Assembly: GCF_023845585.1 (NCBI RefSeq)
Contig: NZ_JAMQHS010000001.1
Coordinates: 450,424-514,423 of the forward strand
Reading direction: 5' to 3'
DNA length: 64,000 nt
Origin: Clostridium sp. CMCC3677
GTDB lineage: Bacteria; Bacillota; Clostridia; Clostridiales; Clostridiaceae
The notes beneath the pieces were generated by a model that saw only the letters and a list, made by a program, of their open reading frames with translations, searched no databases and was not told the origin of the DNA. The translations under genes were made by a program, and so were the position numbers. This document shows, in pieces, positions 17,701 through 25,622 of the stretch (position 1 is the stretch's first letter; the number at the start of each line of letters is the position of its first letter).

Positions 17701-18027
17701 TTATTTAGCTTCAAAACTTTGGCAATTAGTTTCTATATACATGTTTGGATTTGCTCCACTAACATTTATTGATGAAAGATCACAAAGGTTATTGCAATTG
17801 TGAGTACAAGTTTTAACAGTACAAACTAGACAATCACATTCACCAGAACTATTTGAATTATTAGTTAAATCACTATAATTTTTTTTATCTAAAAAAGATC
17901 CGCAGCAAGTATCACAATCTTTTTGTGCAGAATCTCCACCTATATCAACACGATTAGCGTAACAAACACCAGAACAGTTATGAGAACAATTATTTACGTC
18001 ACAATTAATTTTTTGCATTAAAGACAC
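17701..18027 (-). CDS. Protein with two DUF1540 cysteine-rich units
   Basis: The 108 residues hold two repeats of the DUF1540 pattern. The first runs INCDVNNCSHNCSGVCYANRVDIGG...CDTCCGSF and the second CDCLVCTVKTCTHNCNNLCDLSSINV...CQSF. About 16 cysteines suggest metal or disulfide binding. DUF1540 proteins are frequent in spore-forming Firmicutes and their function is unknown. The gene has a good GGAG-type ribosome site and its own terminator. It lies just downstream of the reverse rubrerythrin gene, in the same direction. Confidence 0.87.
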   Translation of the reverse strand: MSLMQKINCDVNNCSHNCSGVCYANRVDIGGDSAQKDCDTCCGSFLDKKNYSDLTNNSNSSGECDCLVCTVKTCTHNCNNLCDLSSINVSGANPNMYIETNCQSFEAK

Positions 18028-18088
18028 TCCTCTTAAAATAAAATTTTATATTTATGCTATGTTTTAGTATTATATTTAAAATAATTTT

Positions 18089-18119
18089 AGATAGATATTT
18101 CTACTTAAAATATCTATCT
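18089..18119 (-). terminator. Terminator overlapping the rubrerythrin stop codon
   Basis: An 11-bp stem GATAGATATTT/AAATATCTATC encloses the TAG stop at 18101-18103. The minus-strand flank is T-rich (TAAAATTATTTT). Confidence 0.7.
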
Positions 18120-18643
18120 AGTAGTCCATTGAATGCTCTACCATGTCTAGCTTCATCTTTACACATTTCATGAACTGTATCATGTATAGCATCTAAATTC
18201 TCCTTTTTTGCTAATGTAGCTAATTTCTTTTTACCATCACAAGCACCAAATTCAGCTTCAACTCTAGCTTTTAAATTAGCTTTTGTATCAGGAACTACTA
18301 CTTCACCTAAAATTTCAGCGAATTTAGCAGCATGTTCTGCTTCTTCAAATGCAATTCTTTTATATGCTTCTGCAACTTCAGGATAACCTTCTCTATCAGC
18401 TTGACGAGACATAGCTAAATACATTCCAACTTCAGTACATTCTCCTGTAAAGTTAGCTCTTAAGTCTTCTATAAGTTCACTAGGGATGCCGCTTGCTATT
18501 CCTATTTTATGCTCATCAGCCCAAGCCATATCATCCTTCATTTCAATAAATTTATCTGCACCTACTTTACAAACAGGGCAAATTTCAGGTGGGGTATCTC
18601 CTTCATGAATATAACCACATACTGTACAAACAAACTTTTTCAT
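18101..18643 (-). CDS. Reverse rubrerythrin (NADH peroxidase component)
   Basis: The 180-residue protein has an N-terminal rubredoxin domain ([10 protein letters not shown], then CPVCK; Cys6, 9, 22, 25). A ferritin-like di-iron domain follows, with [19 protein letters not shown] and EARHGRAF ligand segments. This domain order is reversed from classical rubrerythrin and is typical of the oxygen- and peroxide-protective enzymes of clostridia. GGAGG precedes the ATG. A 12-bp inverted repeat upstream may be an operator. The gene is cytoplasmic and monocistronic. Confidence 0.93.
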   Translation of the reverse strand: MKKFVCTVCGYIHEGDTPPEICPVCKVGADKFIEMKDDMAWADEHKIGIASGIPSELIEDLRANFTGECTEVGMYLAMSRQADREGYPEVAEAYKRIAFEEAEHAAKFAEILGEVVVPDTKANLKARVEAEFGACDGKKKLATLAKKENLDAIHDTVHEMCKDEARHGRAFNGLLDRYFK

Positions 18644-18682
18644 TATATGTTCCTCCTAAAATTTATTCATTCTAAAATAAGG

Positions 18683-18725
18683 AAAATTTATACTGAATTT
18701 CATATTATAATTTAGTATAAATTTT
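18683..18725 (-). promoter_or_regulatory. Inverted repeat upstream of reverse rubrerythrin
   Basis: AAAATTTATACT (18683-18694) and AGTATAAATTTT (18714-18725) form a perfect 12-bp inverted repeat with 19 bp between, 40-82 bp before the gene. It is AT-rich like PerR sites but does not match the PerR 15-mer exactly. A regulatory role is inference. Confidence 0.45.
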
Positions 18726-18880
18726 AATCTAAATTAGAATTTAAATTTGTAAATTCAACGTAATCTATTTAAAGTACGTTTTAACCTATTATTAGCACAC
18801 AATAAAAGTATTCCCTCAAAAAACAAAAATATTTATTTATTATATTAATTCTGTTTATTATAATTTGGATTATTTATATA

Positions 18881-18937
18881 TTGAAGATAAAAAATGGTGG
18901 TGATATAATCATTACATAAGTGTATATACAGATGTAA
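18881..18937 (+). promoter_or_regulatory. nadABC promoter with nested dyad operator
   Basis: The -35 TTGAAG (18881-18886) and -10 TATAAT (18904-18909) are 17 bp apart. Directly downstream, TTACAT (18912-18917) and ATGTAA (18932-18937) flank the palindrome TGTATATACA (18921-18930). A repressor site over the start point fits the NAD/niacin-responsive control (NiaR-like) known for Firmicute nad operons; the protein is not identified here. Confidence 0.7.
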
Positions 18938-18961
18938 AATAAAATTGAAAGTGGTGTAACT

Positions 18962-19873
18962 ATGTCTATAGATTTAATAGATAAAATATTAAAGTTAAAA
19001 AATGAAAAAAATGCAATAATATTAGCTCATTATTATCAGCCAGATATAATACAAGAATTAGCAGACTATGTTGGAGATTCGTATTATTTAAGTAAGATAG
19101 CTAGAAGTTGTAAAGAAGAGGTAATAGTGTTTTGTGGAGTTAAATTTATGGGAGAAAGTGCAAAGATATTATCTCCTAACAAAAAAGTATTAATGCCATG
19201 TATTGATGCAGGTTGTTTAATGGCAGATATGGCAAAAGAAAAAGAATTATTAACTTTAAAAGAAAAATATCCTAATGCTTATGTAGTATGTTATATAAAT
19301 TCTACATATAAAGTTAAAGCATGTAGTGATGTTTCAGTTACCTCTTCAAGTGCATTAAAAATAATAAAGAATGTGCCTAATAAACAAATAATATTTTTAC
19401 CAGATAAAAATTTAGGTCAATATATATCAGAATTTTTTAAAGAGAAGGATTTTATATTATGGGATGGATTCTGTCCATGTCACAATAAAATTTTAAAAGA
19501 AGATATATTAATGTTAAAGGAACAATATACGGAAGCAAAAATATTAGTTCATCCAGAATGTACAAAGGAAATAAGAGGTTTAGGAGATTATATCGGAAGT
19601 ACAAGTGAAATAATAAATTACGCAACGGAGGATAAAGGCAGTGAATTTATTATTTGTACCGAAGAAGGGATTTTGTATGAATTAAAAAATAAAAATCCTA
19701 ATAAAAAGTTTTATATTCCAGGAAAAAGTATATGCTGTGGGAATATGAAGAAGACAAGCTTAGAAAATTTATATTATACTTTGCTAAATATGAAAAATGA
19801 AATAACACTAGATGAAGATATTAGAAAGAGAGCATTAGTTTCATTAGAAAATATGCATAAGTTAGGGGAGTAA
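18962..19873 (+). CDS. nadA: Quinolinate synthase NadA
   Basis: NadA condenses iminoaspartate with dihydroxyacetone phosphate to quinolinate in de novo NAD synthesis. The 303-residue protein has the oxygen-sensitive [4Fe-4S] ligands by family position: Cys85 (DAGCLMAD), Cys171 (WDGFC) and Cys259 (CCGNMK). AHYYQPDIIQELADYVGDS and HPECTKEI are also diagnostic. Length is normal for clostridial NadA. It is the first gene of nadABC, with nadB 5 bp downstream. Confidence 0.96.
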   Translation: MSIDLIDKILKLKNEKNAIILAHYYQPDIIQELADYVGDSYYLSKIARSCKEEVIVFCGVKFMGESAKILSPNKKVLMPCIDAGCLMADMAKEKELLTLKEKYPNAYVVCYINSTYKVKACSDVSVTSSSALKIIKNVPNKQIIFLPDKNLGQYISEFFKEKDFILWDGFCPCHNKILKEDILMLKEQYTEAKILVHPECTKEIRGLGDYIGSTSEIINYATEDKGSEFIICTEEGILYELKNKNPNKKFYIPGKSICCGNMKKTSLENLYYTLLNMKNEITLDEDIRKRALVSLENMHKLGE

Positions 19874-19878
19874 TAAAT

Positions 19879-21192
19879 ATGGTTAGAAATAAATTTGTAG
19901 ATGTTTTAGTAATAGGTTCAGGCGTATCAGGACTATACTGTGCATTAAATTTAAACGAAAACTTAAATGTTTTAGTAGTATGCAAATCTAGTGTTACATG
20001 TACGAATACTTATTTGGCACAAGGAGGTATATCTACATCAATAAGTAAAGAGGACATACCTATTTTTATAGAAGACACTTTAAAAGCTGGACAATACAAA
20101 AATGATTTAAAAGCAGTAGAGGTTTTAGCTAATGAATCAATGAGTAATATAAAAAATTTAATATCTCTTGGTGTAAATTTTGATAAGAACGATGATGGAA
20201 CTTTAAATTATACTAAAGAAGGAGCACATTCAGTAAATAGAATTGTTCACACAAAAGATAACACTGGTGAAAATGTAGCAAAAGTACTTATTGAACAAGC
20301 AAAAGAAAAAGAAAATATAATGATTTATGAAAATACTTATTTTGTTGACATTATAGAAAATGAAAATAAATGTATTGGTGGAATATTATTAAAAGATAAT
20401 GATCAAATAAATGTTTATGCTAAAAATGTAGTATTAGCCACTGGAGGAATAGGTGGATTATTTAGTGATTCAACAAACCAAAGAATATTAAAAGGTGACT
20501 CATTAGCTATTGCTAAGAAGCATGATATAAAAGTGAAGGATATTAATTATATTCAAATTCACCCAACAGTATTTTATGACGAAGGTAATTTTGAGAGAAG
20601 ATTTCTTATATCAGAGTCTTTAAGGGGAGAAGGAGGAAAACTTTTAAATATTAATGGTGAAAGATTTATTAATGAACTTTTGCCAAGAGATGTGGTTTCT
20701 AAAGCTGTGTATGAAGAAATGAAAAAAACAGACAGTGAATACGTATATTTAGATATAACATTTTTAGATAAAGATTATATTATGAATAGATTTTCATCAA
20801 TATATAAAGAATGTCTAAAAAGAGGAACTGATATAACTAAAGACTATATTAAAGTTTCACCAGCACAACATTTTTTTATGGGAGGAGTAGAAGTGGATAT
20901 TAATGCAGTAACTTCAATGAAAAATTTATATGCTGTTGGAGAGACAAGTTGCACTGGAATTCATGGAGCTAATCGCCTTGCAAGCAATTCACTATTAGAG
21001 GGACTTGTATTTTCAAAAAGGTGTGCAAATTTGATTAATTCAACAGAAAAATATATCAATTCTAATATTATATCAGTAAAAAATATAAATAAATCAATAG
21101 AAGAATTAAGTGAAGAAAAAGAACAGATAGTTAAAGAATTGCTTGTTTTAAATGGGGGAATGGTAACAAATGAATTATTTAGTTGTAGATAA
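19879..21192 (+). CDS. nadB: L-aspartate oxidase NadB
   Basis: NadB oxidises L-aspartate to iminoaspartate; in anaerobes fumarate can be the electron acceptor. The 437-residue flavoprotein has an N-terminal FAD motif VLVIGSGVSGLYCAL. The aspartate-oxidase segments YLAQGGISTS, ESLRGEGGKL and HGANRLASNSLLEGLVF are also present. The C-terminal helical domain is shorter than in E. coli NadB (about 540 residues), as is usual for clostridial forms. Its 3' end overlaps nadC by 23 bp. Confidence 0.95.
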   Translation: MVRNKFVDVLVIGSGVSGLYCALNLNENLNVLVVCKSSVTCTNTYLAQGGISTSISKEDIPIFIEDTLKAGQYKNDLKAVEVLANESMSNIKNLISLGVNFDKNDDGTLNYTKEGAHSVNRIVHTKDNTGENVAKVLIEQAKEKENIMIYENTYFVDIIENENKCIGGILLKDNDQINVYAKNVVLATGGIGGLFSDSTNQRILKGDSLAIAKKHDIKVKDINYIQIHPTVFYDEGNFERRFLISESLRGEGGKLLNINGERFINELLPRDVVSKAVYEEMKKTDSEYVYLDITFLDKDYIMNRFSSIYKECLKRGTDITKDYIKVSPAQHFFMGGVEVDINAVTSMKNLYAVGETSCTGIHGANRLASNSLLEGLVFSKRCANLINSTEKYINSNIISVKNINKSIEELSEEKEQIVKELLVLNGGMVTNELFSCR

Positions 21193-22009
21193 AATAATAA
21201 AAGAAGCATTATTAGAGGATATTCCAAATGAAGATATAACAACAAATTCAATAATAAAAGAAAGTAGCATATGCACAGTAGACCTATTATGTAAAGAGGA
21301 GGGAATACTTTCAGGATTAGAAGTATTTAAAAGAGTATTTGATATTTTAGGAAATGTTCAGATTGGATTTAATAAAAAAGATGGTGATAAAATATGTCCT
21401 GGTGAAAAAATTGCTTTATTGAAAGGTGATACACGTAATGTATTATTAGGCGAAAGAGTAGCATTAAATTTACTACAAAGAATGAGTGGTATAGCAACTC
21501 TTACAAATAAATTTGTTAACAAAATAGAGCATACAAGGGCTAAGTTATTAGATACTAGAAAGACAACTCCTAATTTAAGAATTTTAGAAAAGTATTCAGT
21601 AAAAATTGGTGGGGGAGATAACCATAGGTTTAATTTATCTGATGGAATTATGCTTAAAGATAATCATATAAGTGCAGCTGGTGGAATAAAAAAGGCAGTT
21701 GAGATGTGTAAAAAGAATTCATCATTTGTTAGAAAAATAGAAGTGGAGGCAGAAACATTAGATATGGTTAATGAAGCATTAGAAGCTAAAGTGGATATAA
21801 TAATGCTTGATAATATGAATTTGAAAACAGCAAAGGAAGCAGTAAGAATAATTAATAATAGGGTTTTAATAGAATTTTCAGGTAATGTAAATATAGATAA
21901 CATAAAAGAAATAGCAGAAATAGGAGTTGACTATATATCAGTGGGGGCGTTAACTCATTCAGCTAAAATATTAGACTTAAGTATGAAAAATTTAAGTATT
22001 CTAGATTAA
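21170..22009 (+). CDS. nadC: Nicotinate-nucleotide pyrophosphorylase NadC
   Basis: NadC converts quinolinate and PRPP into nicotinate mononucleotide. The 279-residue protein carries the family motifs EDIPNEDITTN, RMSGIATLTNKFV, DTRKTTPNLR and KIGGGDNHRFNLSDGIMLKDNH. The C-terminal barrel ends with EFSGNVNIDNI and GVDYISVGALTHS. The start lies within the end of nadB behind a GGGGG site, indicating coupled translation. A long hairpin terminator closes the operon. Confidence 0.96.
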   Translation: MNYLVVDKIIKEALLEDIPNEDITTNSIIKESSICTVDLLCKEEGILSGLEVFKRVFDILGNVQIGFNKKDGDKICPGEKIALLKGDTRNVLLGERVALNLLQRMSGIATLTNKFVNKIEHTRAKLLDTRKTTPNLRILEKYSVKIGGGDNHRFNLSDGIMLKDNHISAAGGIKKAVEMCKKNSSFVRKIEVEAETLDMVNEALEAKVDIIMLDNMNLKTAKEAVRIINNRVLIEFSGNVNIDNIKEIAEIGVDYISVGALTHSAKILDLSMKNLSILD

Positions 22010-22081
22010 AATAAAATTGATATTATAAATGTAAGCTTAATTACTATAAATTAAATCTTACATTATAATATCAATTTTTGA
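22010..22081 (+). terminator. Long hairpin terminator of nadABC
   Basis: AATTGATATTATAA-TGTAAG and its complement CTTACATTATAATATCAATT form a near-perfect 20-bp stem, with an inner TTAATT/AATTAA and a T run after it. Confidence 0.85.
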
Positions 22082-22240
22082 TTTAAGACCTATCAACTTA
22101 GCAGAAAATTTATATATTCATAAATTAAACAAGATTCTGTTTTAGTAAATTATATAAGCAAGTTAAAGACATAGAATTTTAATAGAAATTTTATATTATA
22201 AACAATTAAAAAATAAATTTTAAATTTTTCTAATAAAGTA

Positions 22241-22295
22241 TTGACAATAGTACAAAATAGAGATATTATAATATTGTAAATGAGAATCAATCTCA
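22241..22295 (+). promoter_or_regulatory. Strong promoter with a Fur box, no ORF downstream
   Basis: The consensus -35 TTGACA (22241-22246) lies 17 bp from -10 TATTAT (22264-22269), and TATAAT also overlaps at 22267. A Fur-type 7-1-7 palindrome TGAGAATCAATCTCA (22281-22295, 6 of 7 pairs) covers the expected start of transcription. Confidence 0.75.
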
Positions 22296-22486
22296 AAGCA
22301 AACATAACTCATTCAATGACAAATGAGACAAATTATTGCTATACACAATAAAAATTTTACCAAAGCAAAGATTTTATGAAGTGTACTATGAAAAAATAAA
22401 TTAGCAAGTATTGAAAGCACACACTCAAAATACTAATTTACTAAATAAATAATTGCGTGACCTTATTATTTAGTTTGGATTTTTTC
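22277..22486 (+). ncRNA. Putative Fur-regulated small RNA
   Basis: Transcription from the promoter above would give about 210 nt with no credible reading frame; the longest ATG frame, at 22316, has 11 codons and no ribosome site. Predicted local helices include TTATTG/CAATAA near 22333-22351 and AATTAG-AGTATT with AATACT-AATT near 22405-22440. A final stem ACTAAATAA-TAA/TTATTATTTAGT (22440-22474) is followed five bases later by six T residues. Iron-responsive sRNAs such as RyhB and FsrA have this arrangement. Function and 3' end are inference. Confidence 0.5.
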
Positions 22487-22554
22487 TGTTCTCCCTAAGA
22501 AAAAGTACATTTCATCAAATTATATATTATAATTAATCATACGTATTAAAATAG

Positions 22555-22590
22555 AAACTGCTGATAAAATTGTTATCAGCAGTTTTTATT
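22555..22590. terminator. Isolated terminator-like hairpin
   Basis: A 13-bp perfect stem AAACTGCTGATAA/TTATCAGCAGTTT is followed by TTATTTT. It lies about 70 nt past the putative sRNA end and could be its true terminator or a second one. I see nothing else in 22590-22769. Confidence 0.75.
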
Positions 22591-22769
22591 TTATCCATAT
22601 TTTGAATAAATGTTTATATATTATTTAACATTAAATTTTAAAGAACTAAGAGTAATATGTTATTATAGTTAATGGAAAGAATTTTATATGAATAAGTTAT
22701 TGAAGCAAAGTTTTAAAAAATATATAAATTATATATAGAACTTTATTTAATTAAGAAAGTGAGGAAATC

Positions 22770-23651
22770 ATGAATTTAGATAATTTTAGTAATAGAAGTA
22801 AAGGAATAATATTTATAATATTATCAGCATTTGGATTTGCAATGATGTCAGCTTTTGTTAAGCTTTCAGGAGATTTACCATCTTTACAAAAATCATTTTT
22901 TAGAAATTTAGTAGCAAGTTTAATTGCTTTAAGTTTAATAATTAAACATAAAGAAAGCTTTTTTGGAAAAAGAGAAAATCAAAAGATTCTTGTATTAAGA
23001 TCTTTATTTGGAACACTGGGAATTGTATTGAATTTTTATACAATAGATAAATTAGTTTTATCAGATGCTAATATGCTAAATAAATTGAGCCCATTTTTTG
23101 TGATTATTTTTTCAGCTTTATTTTTAAAAGAAAAAATAAATACAAAACAAATCATATCTTTAATAATTGCATTTTTAGGAGCATTATTCATTATAAAGCC
23201 ATCATTCAATCTTGAAGTAATATCGGCTTTAGCAGGAGTTGGTGGTGCTATATTTGCAGCAGCAGCTTATACTTGTGTAAGAGAATTGGGGGGAAAAGAA
23301 AAACATTATACGATAGTATTTTATTTTTCAACTTTTTCATCAATAGTATTATTTCCATTTATGATGCTATCCTATAAATCTATGACTATGATGCAATTAA
23401 TTTATTTGATATTAGCAGGTGTTTTTGCAAGTGTAGGTCAATTTGGAGTAACTTTAGCTTATAAGTATGCACCAGCTAAGGAAATATCAATCTTTGATTA
23501 TTCTAACATATTATTCTCAGCTATAATAAGTTTAGTTATATTTGGAGCATTACCAGATCACTTAAGTATTATAGGATATTTAATAATATTTACAGCTTCA
23601 TTATATATGTTTCTATACAATAAAAAATTAGACAAGGTTCAAAGTAAGTAA
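22770..23651 (+). CDS. DMT superfamily (EamA) transporter
   Basis: The 293-residue membrane protein has about ten transmembrane helices in two EamA halves. Characteristic segments are SAFGFAMMSAFVKLSGDLPSLQKSFFRN in the first half and the internal repeat GVGGAIFAAAAYTCVREL opening the second. Such proteins export or import small metabolites; the substrate is not deducible. It sits alone between the sRNA locus and the preQ1 riboswitch, with a GTGAGG ribosome site. Confidence 0.85.
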   Translation: MNLDNFSNRSKGIIFIILSAFGFAMMSAFVKLSGDLPSLQKSFFRNLVASLIALSLIIKHKESFFGKRENQKILVLRSLFGTLGIVLNFYTIDKLVLSDANMLNKLSPFFVIIFSALFLKEKINTKQIISLIIAFLGALFIIKPSFNLEVISALAGVGGAIFAAAAYTCVRELGGKEKHYTIVFYFSTFSSIVLFPFMMLSYKSMTMMQLIYLILAGVFASVGQFGVTLAYKYAPAKEISIFDYSNILFSAIISLVIFGALPDHLSIIGYLIIFTASLYMFLYNKKLDKVQSK

Positions 23652-23710
23652 ATGTTACTTGAAAATAATTATAATATTTGATATACTCAATAAGAAAATT
23701 TAATAAAAAT

Positions 23711-23814
23711 CCACTTTGTTAAAAAGTGGGAGAGGTTCGAAGACCATCCCTCTATAAAAAACTAGGCAATTAAATAAGATTTAATAAGTCGCATGGTTAA
23801 TTGCGACTTTTTTT
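23711..23814 (+). promoter_or_regulatory. preQ1-I riboswitch with transcription terminator
   Basis: The aptamer at about 23730-23766 has P1 GAGAGG paired with CCCTCT, followed by the hallmark A-rich tail TATAAAAAACTAGG of class I preQ1 riboswitches. A small hairpin CCACTTT/AAAGTGG precedes it. The expression platform is a terminator with stem AAGTCGCA/TGCGACTT (23786-23809) and a seven-T run. It should switch off the downstream queK-transporter-queL genes when preQ1 is sufficient. Confidence 0.88.
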
Positions 23815-23822
23815 ATTTTTCA

Positions 23823-23925
23823 TGCTTTGAGATGGTTATTCTCAAGGCATTTTTTATTCTTTAGGAATTTATATTATTAAAAAATTTGTGGATAACTTTT
23901 AAAATAATGTATTTTAAAACATAGC
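23823..23925 (+). repeat. Hairpin plus partial family B repeat between riboswitch and queK
   Basis: GCTTTGAG/CTCAAGGC forms a hairpin running into TTTTTTATTCTTTAGG at 23850, the conserved left end of family B. The next bases, through TTGTGGATAACTTTTAAAAT, match the copy at 48664. The right half is missing, and the segment ends in TTTTAAAACATAGCC, which looks like a family A terminus. Confidence 0.65.
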
Positions 23926-23953
23926 CTTAAATTAAAAAAATCTAATAATATAT

Positions 23954-24021
23954 GTGTTTAGAGAGAATAATAGTGGAGAATTAGATATGAAGAGTAAGCG
24001 TTGTATTTGTGTTCTAAACAC
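23954..24021 (+). other. Long-range inverted repeat before the queK ribosome site
   Basis: GTGTTTAGA (23954-23962) and TCTAAACAC (24013-24021) are perfect 9-bp complements 50 nt apart, ending 4 nt before the AAGGAGAAG ribosome site. They could fold in the mRNA leader. Confidence 0.4.
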
Positions 24022-24042
24022 AAAAGGTAAGGAGAAGTAGTA

Positions 24043-25023
24043 ATGAATAAGAAAAAAATAATAATAGATTGTGATCCTGGAATTGATGATTCATTAGCAA
24101 TCATGTTTGCATTAAAGTCTGAGGAATTAGAAGTAAAAGGTATAACTATTGTTTCTGGTAATGTACATGCTAAAAAAGGTGCAGAAAATGCTCTTAAAAT
24201 ATTAAAAGAACTTGGAAGGTTAGATATTCCTGTATATATAGGGGATGGGGAACCACTAACAAGAGAGCTAATTACAGCAGAAGATACTCATGGTGAAGAT
24301 GGACTTGGAGAAACATTTTTACCGAAAGTAGAAGAAGCTAATTATAAAGAAGGCGCAGTAGATTTCATTTTAGATTCTTTAAAAGAAGAGGATGAATTAT
24401 CAATAATAGCAATAGGTCCCTTAACTAATATTGCAAAAGCTTTAGATAAAGATAAAGAAACAACGAGAAAGATGAAAGAATTAATTTTAATGGGGGGAGC
24501 ATTTAAGAGCTTTGGAAATTGTTCGCAAGTTGCTGAATTTAATTTTTGGGTAGATCCACATGGCGCAGAAAAAGTTTTTAATGAACTTAATAGAAAAATT
24601 ACCATGGTTGGATTAGATGTAACAAGAGAAATTGTATTAACGCCTAACTATATAGAGATGTTAAAACAATTTAAGAATCCATTAGCAGATTTAATAGTTA
24701 AAATAACAAGATTTTATGTGGATTTTCATTGGGAGCAAGAAAGAACTTTGGGGTGCGTGATAAATGATCCATTAGCAATAGCTTATTTTATAGATCCAAG
24801 TCTTTGTAGTGGAAAAGAATATTACGTGGATATAGTTACAGAAGGAAAAGCAATTGGTATGAGCTTAGTAGATGAAGGGGATTTTTATAGAAAAGAACCA
24901 AATTGCCTGGTATTAACAGAAGTAAATTCAAAAGCATTCATGGAAATGTTTTTAACAAGGTTACTTCCAGAGCATAAGAAAGATATTTTTAATATATTAA
25001 ATAATTCAAAGTACGGCAATTAA
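24043..25023 (+). CDS. queK: Nucleoside hydrolase, probable queuosine hydrolase QueK
   Basis: The 326-residue protein is an inosine-uridine-type nucleoside hydrolase with the Ca-binding N terminus DCDPGIDDSLAI and later IGPLTNIAKAL, LMGGAF and DPLAIAYF. Nucleoside hydrolases split the N-glycosidic bond to free base and ribose. In C. difficile the enzyme at the same position, next to an ECF S component and QueL, is known as QueK and releases queuine from queuosine. Here it lies under a preQ1-I riboswitch with the same two neighbours, which supports that role over general purine salvage. An AAGGAG site precedes the ATG. Confidence 0.82.
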   Translation: MNKKKIIIDCDPGIDDSLAIMFALKSEELEVKGITIVSGNVHAKKGAENALKILKELGRLDIPVYIGDGEPLTRELITAEDTHGEDGLGETFLPKVEEANYKEGAVDFILDSLKEEDELSIIAIGPLTNIAKALDKDKETTRKMKELILMGGAFKSFGNCSQVAEFNFWVDPHGAEKVFNELNRKITMVGLDVTREIVLTPNYIEMLKQFKNPLADLIVKITRFYVDFHWEQERTLGCVINDPLAIAYFIDPSLCSGKEYYVDIVTEGKAIGMSLVDEGDFYRKEPNCLVLTEVNSKAFMEMFLTRLLPEHKKDIFNILNNSKYGN

Positions 25024-25046
25024 GCAATAAAAGGGGGAATTAAAAT

Positions 25047-25622
25047 ATGAAAAAAATAAATTTAAATGTAATGACATTTATGTCTTTATGTATAGTTATA
25101 AATCTTGTAGGGGGATTTATAGCGCTAAGTTTTAAATTACCAATATATATTGATACAATAGGAACTTTATTAAGTGCAGTTTTACTAGGTCCAATTAATG
25201 GCGGAATAGTTGGTGGATTAACTTCAATAGTAAATGGAGCAACTTTTGATCCAATTTCATTTTACTTTATGCCTGTTCAAATAATTGTAGGTTTAAGTAC
25301 GGGAGCATGTTTTAAAAATTCTAAATTTGAAGGTATTAGATCTGTATTATCAATTATATTAATTACTGTTTTAGGATCAATAACGGCATCAATAGTAGCA
25401 GCATTTGTGTTTAATGGAGTAACGTCATCAGGTTCTAGCATAATTGTTGCTATATTTAAAAATTTAGGAATAAGTACAATTACAGCAGTATTTTCTACTC
25501 AAATATTTACTGATTTATTAGATAAAGCCGTTAGTTTTGCATTAGTATTTTCAGTAATAAAAGCGATGCCAATGAAATTTATTATGAATTTAGTTAGGAA
25601 TGAAGTTAATGGACAGATATAA
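25047..25622 (+). CDS. ECF transporter S component, probable queuosine/queuine/preQ1 uptake
   Basis: The 191-residue protein has about five to six hydrophobic helices with the ECF S-component style: YIDTIGTLLSAVLLGPINGGIVGGL, then FYFMPVQIIVGLSTGACF. Such proteins bind a vitamin-like substrate and use a shared energising module encoded elsewhere. Its place between queK and queL in a preQ1-riboswitch operon points to uptake of a queuosine precursor, the role given to QueT/QrtT proteins. It starts 23 bp after queK and overlaps queL by 23 bp. Substrate is inference. Confidence 0.8.
   Translation: MKKINLNVMTFMSLCIVINLVGGFIALSFKLPIYIDTIGTLLSAVLLGPINGGIVGGLTSIVNGATFDPISFYFMPVQIIVGLSTGACFKNSKFEGIRSVLSIILITVLGSITASIVAAFVFNGVTSSGSSIIVAIFKNLGISTITAVFSTQIFTDLLDKAVSFALVFSVIKAMPMKFIMNLVRNEVNGQI

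Noticed and set aside
18040..18085. Family A repeat fragment (GCTATGTTTTAG) before the DUF1540 gene
   Set aside because: Only about 12 bases match and no paired terminus is present.
18702..18722. PerR box in the rubrerythrin upstream region
   Set aside because: The AT-rich segment resembles TTATAAT-N-ATTATAA but is off by one base in spacing; only the longer inverted repeat is convincing.
22316..22351. Small ORF of 11 codons inside the Fur-controlled transcript
   Set aside because: It has no ribosome site and ends after MTNETNYCYTQ; it is more likely chance.
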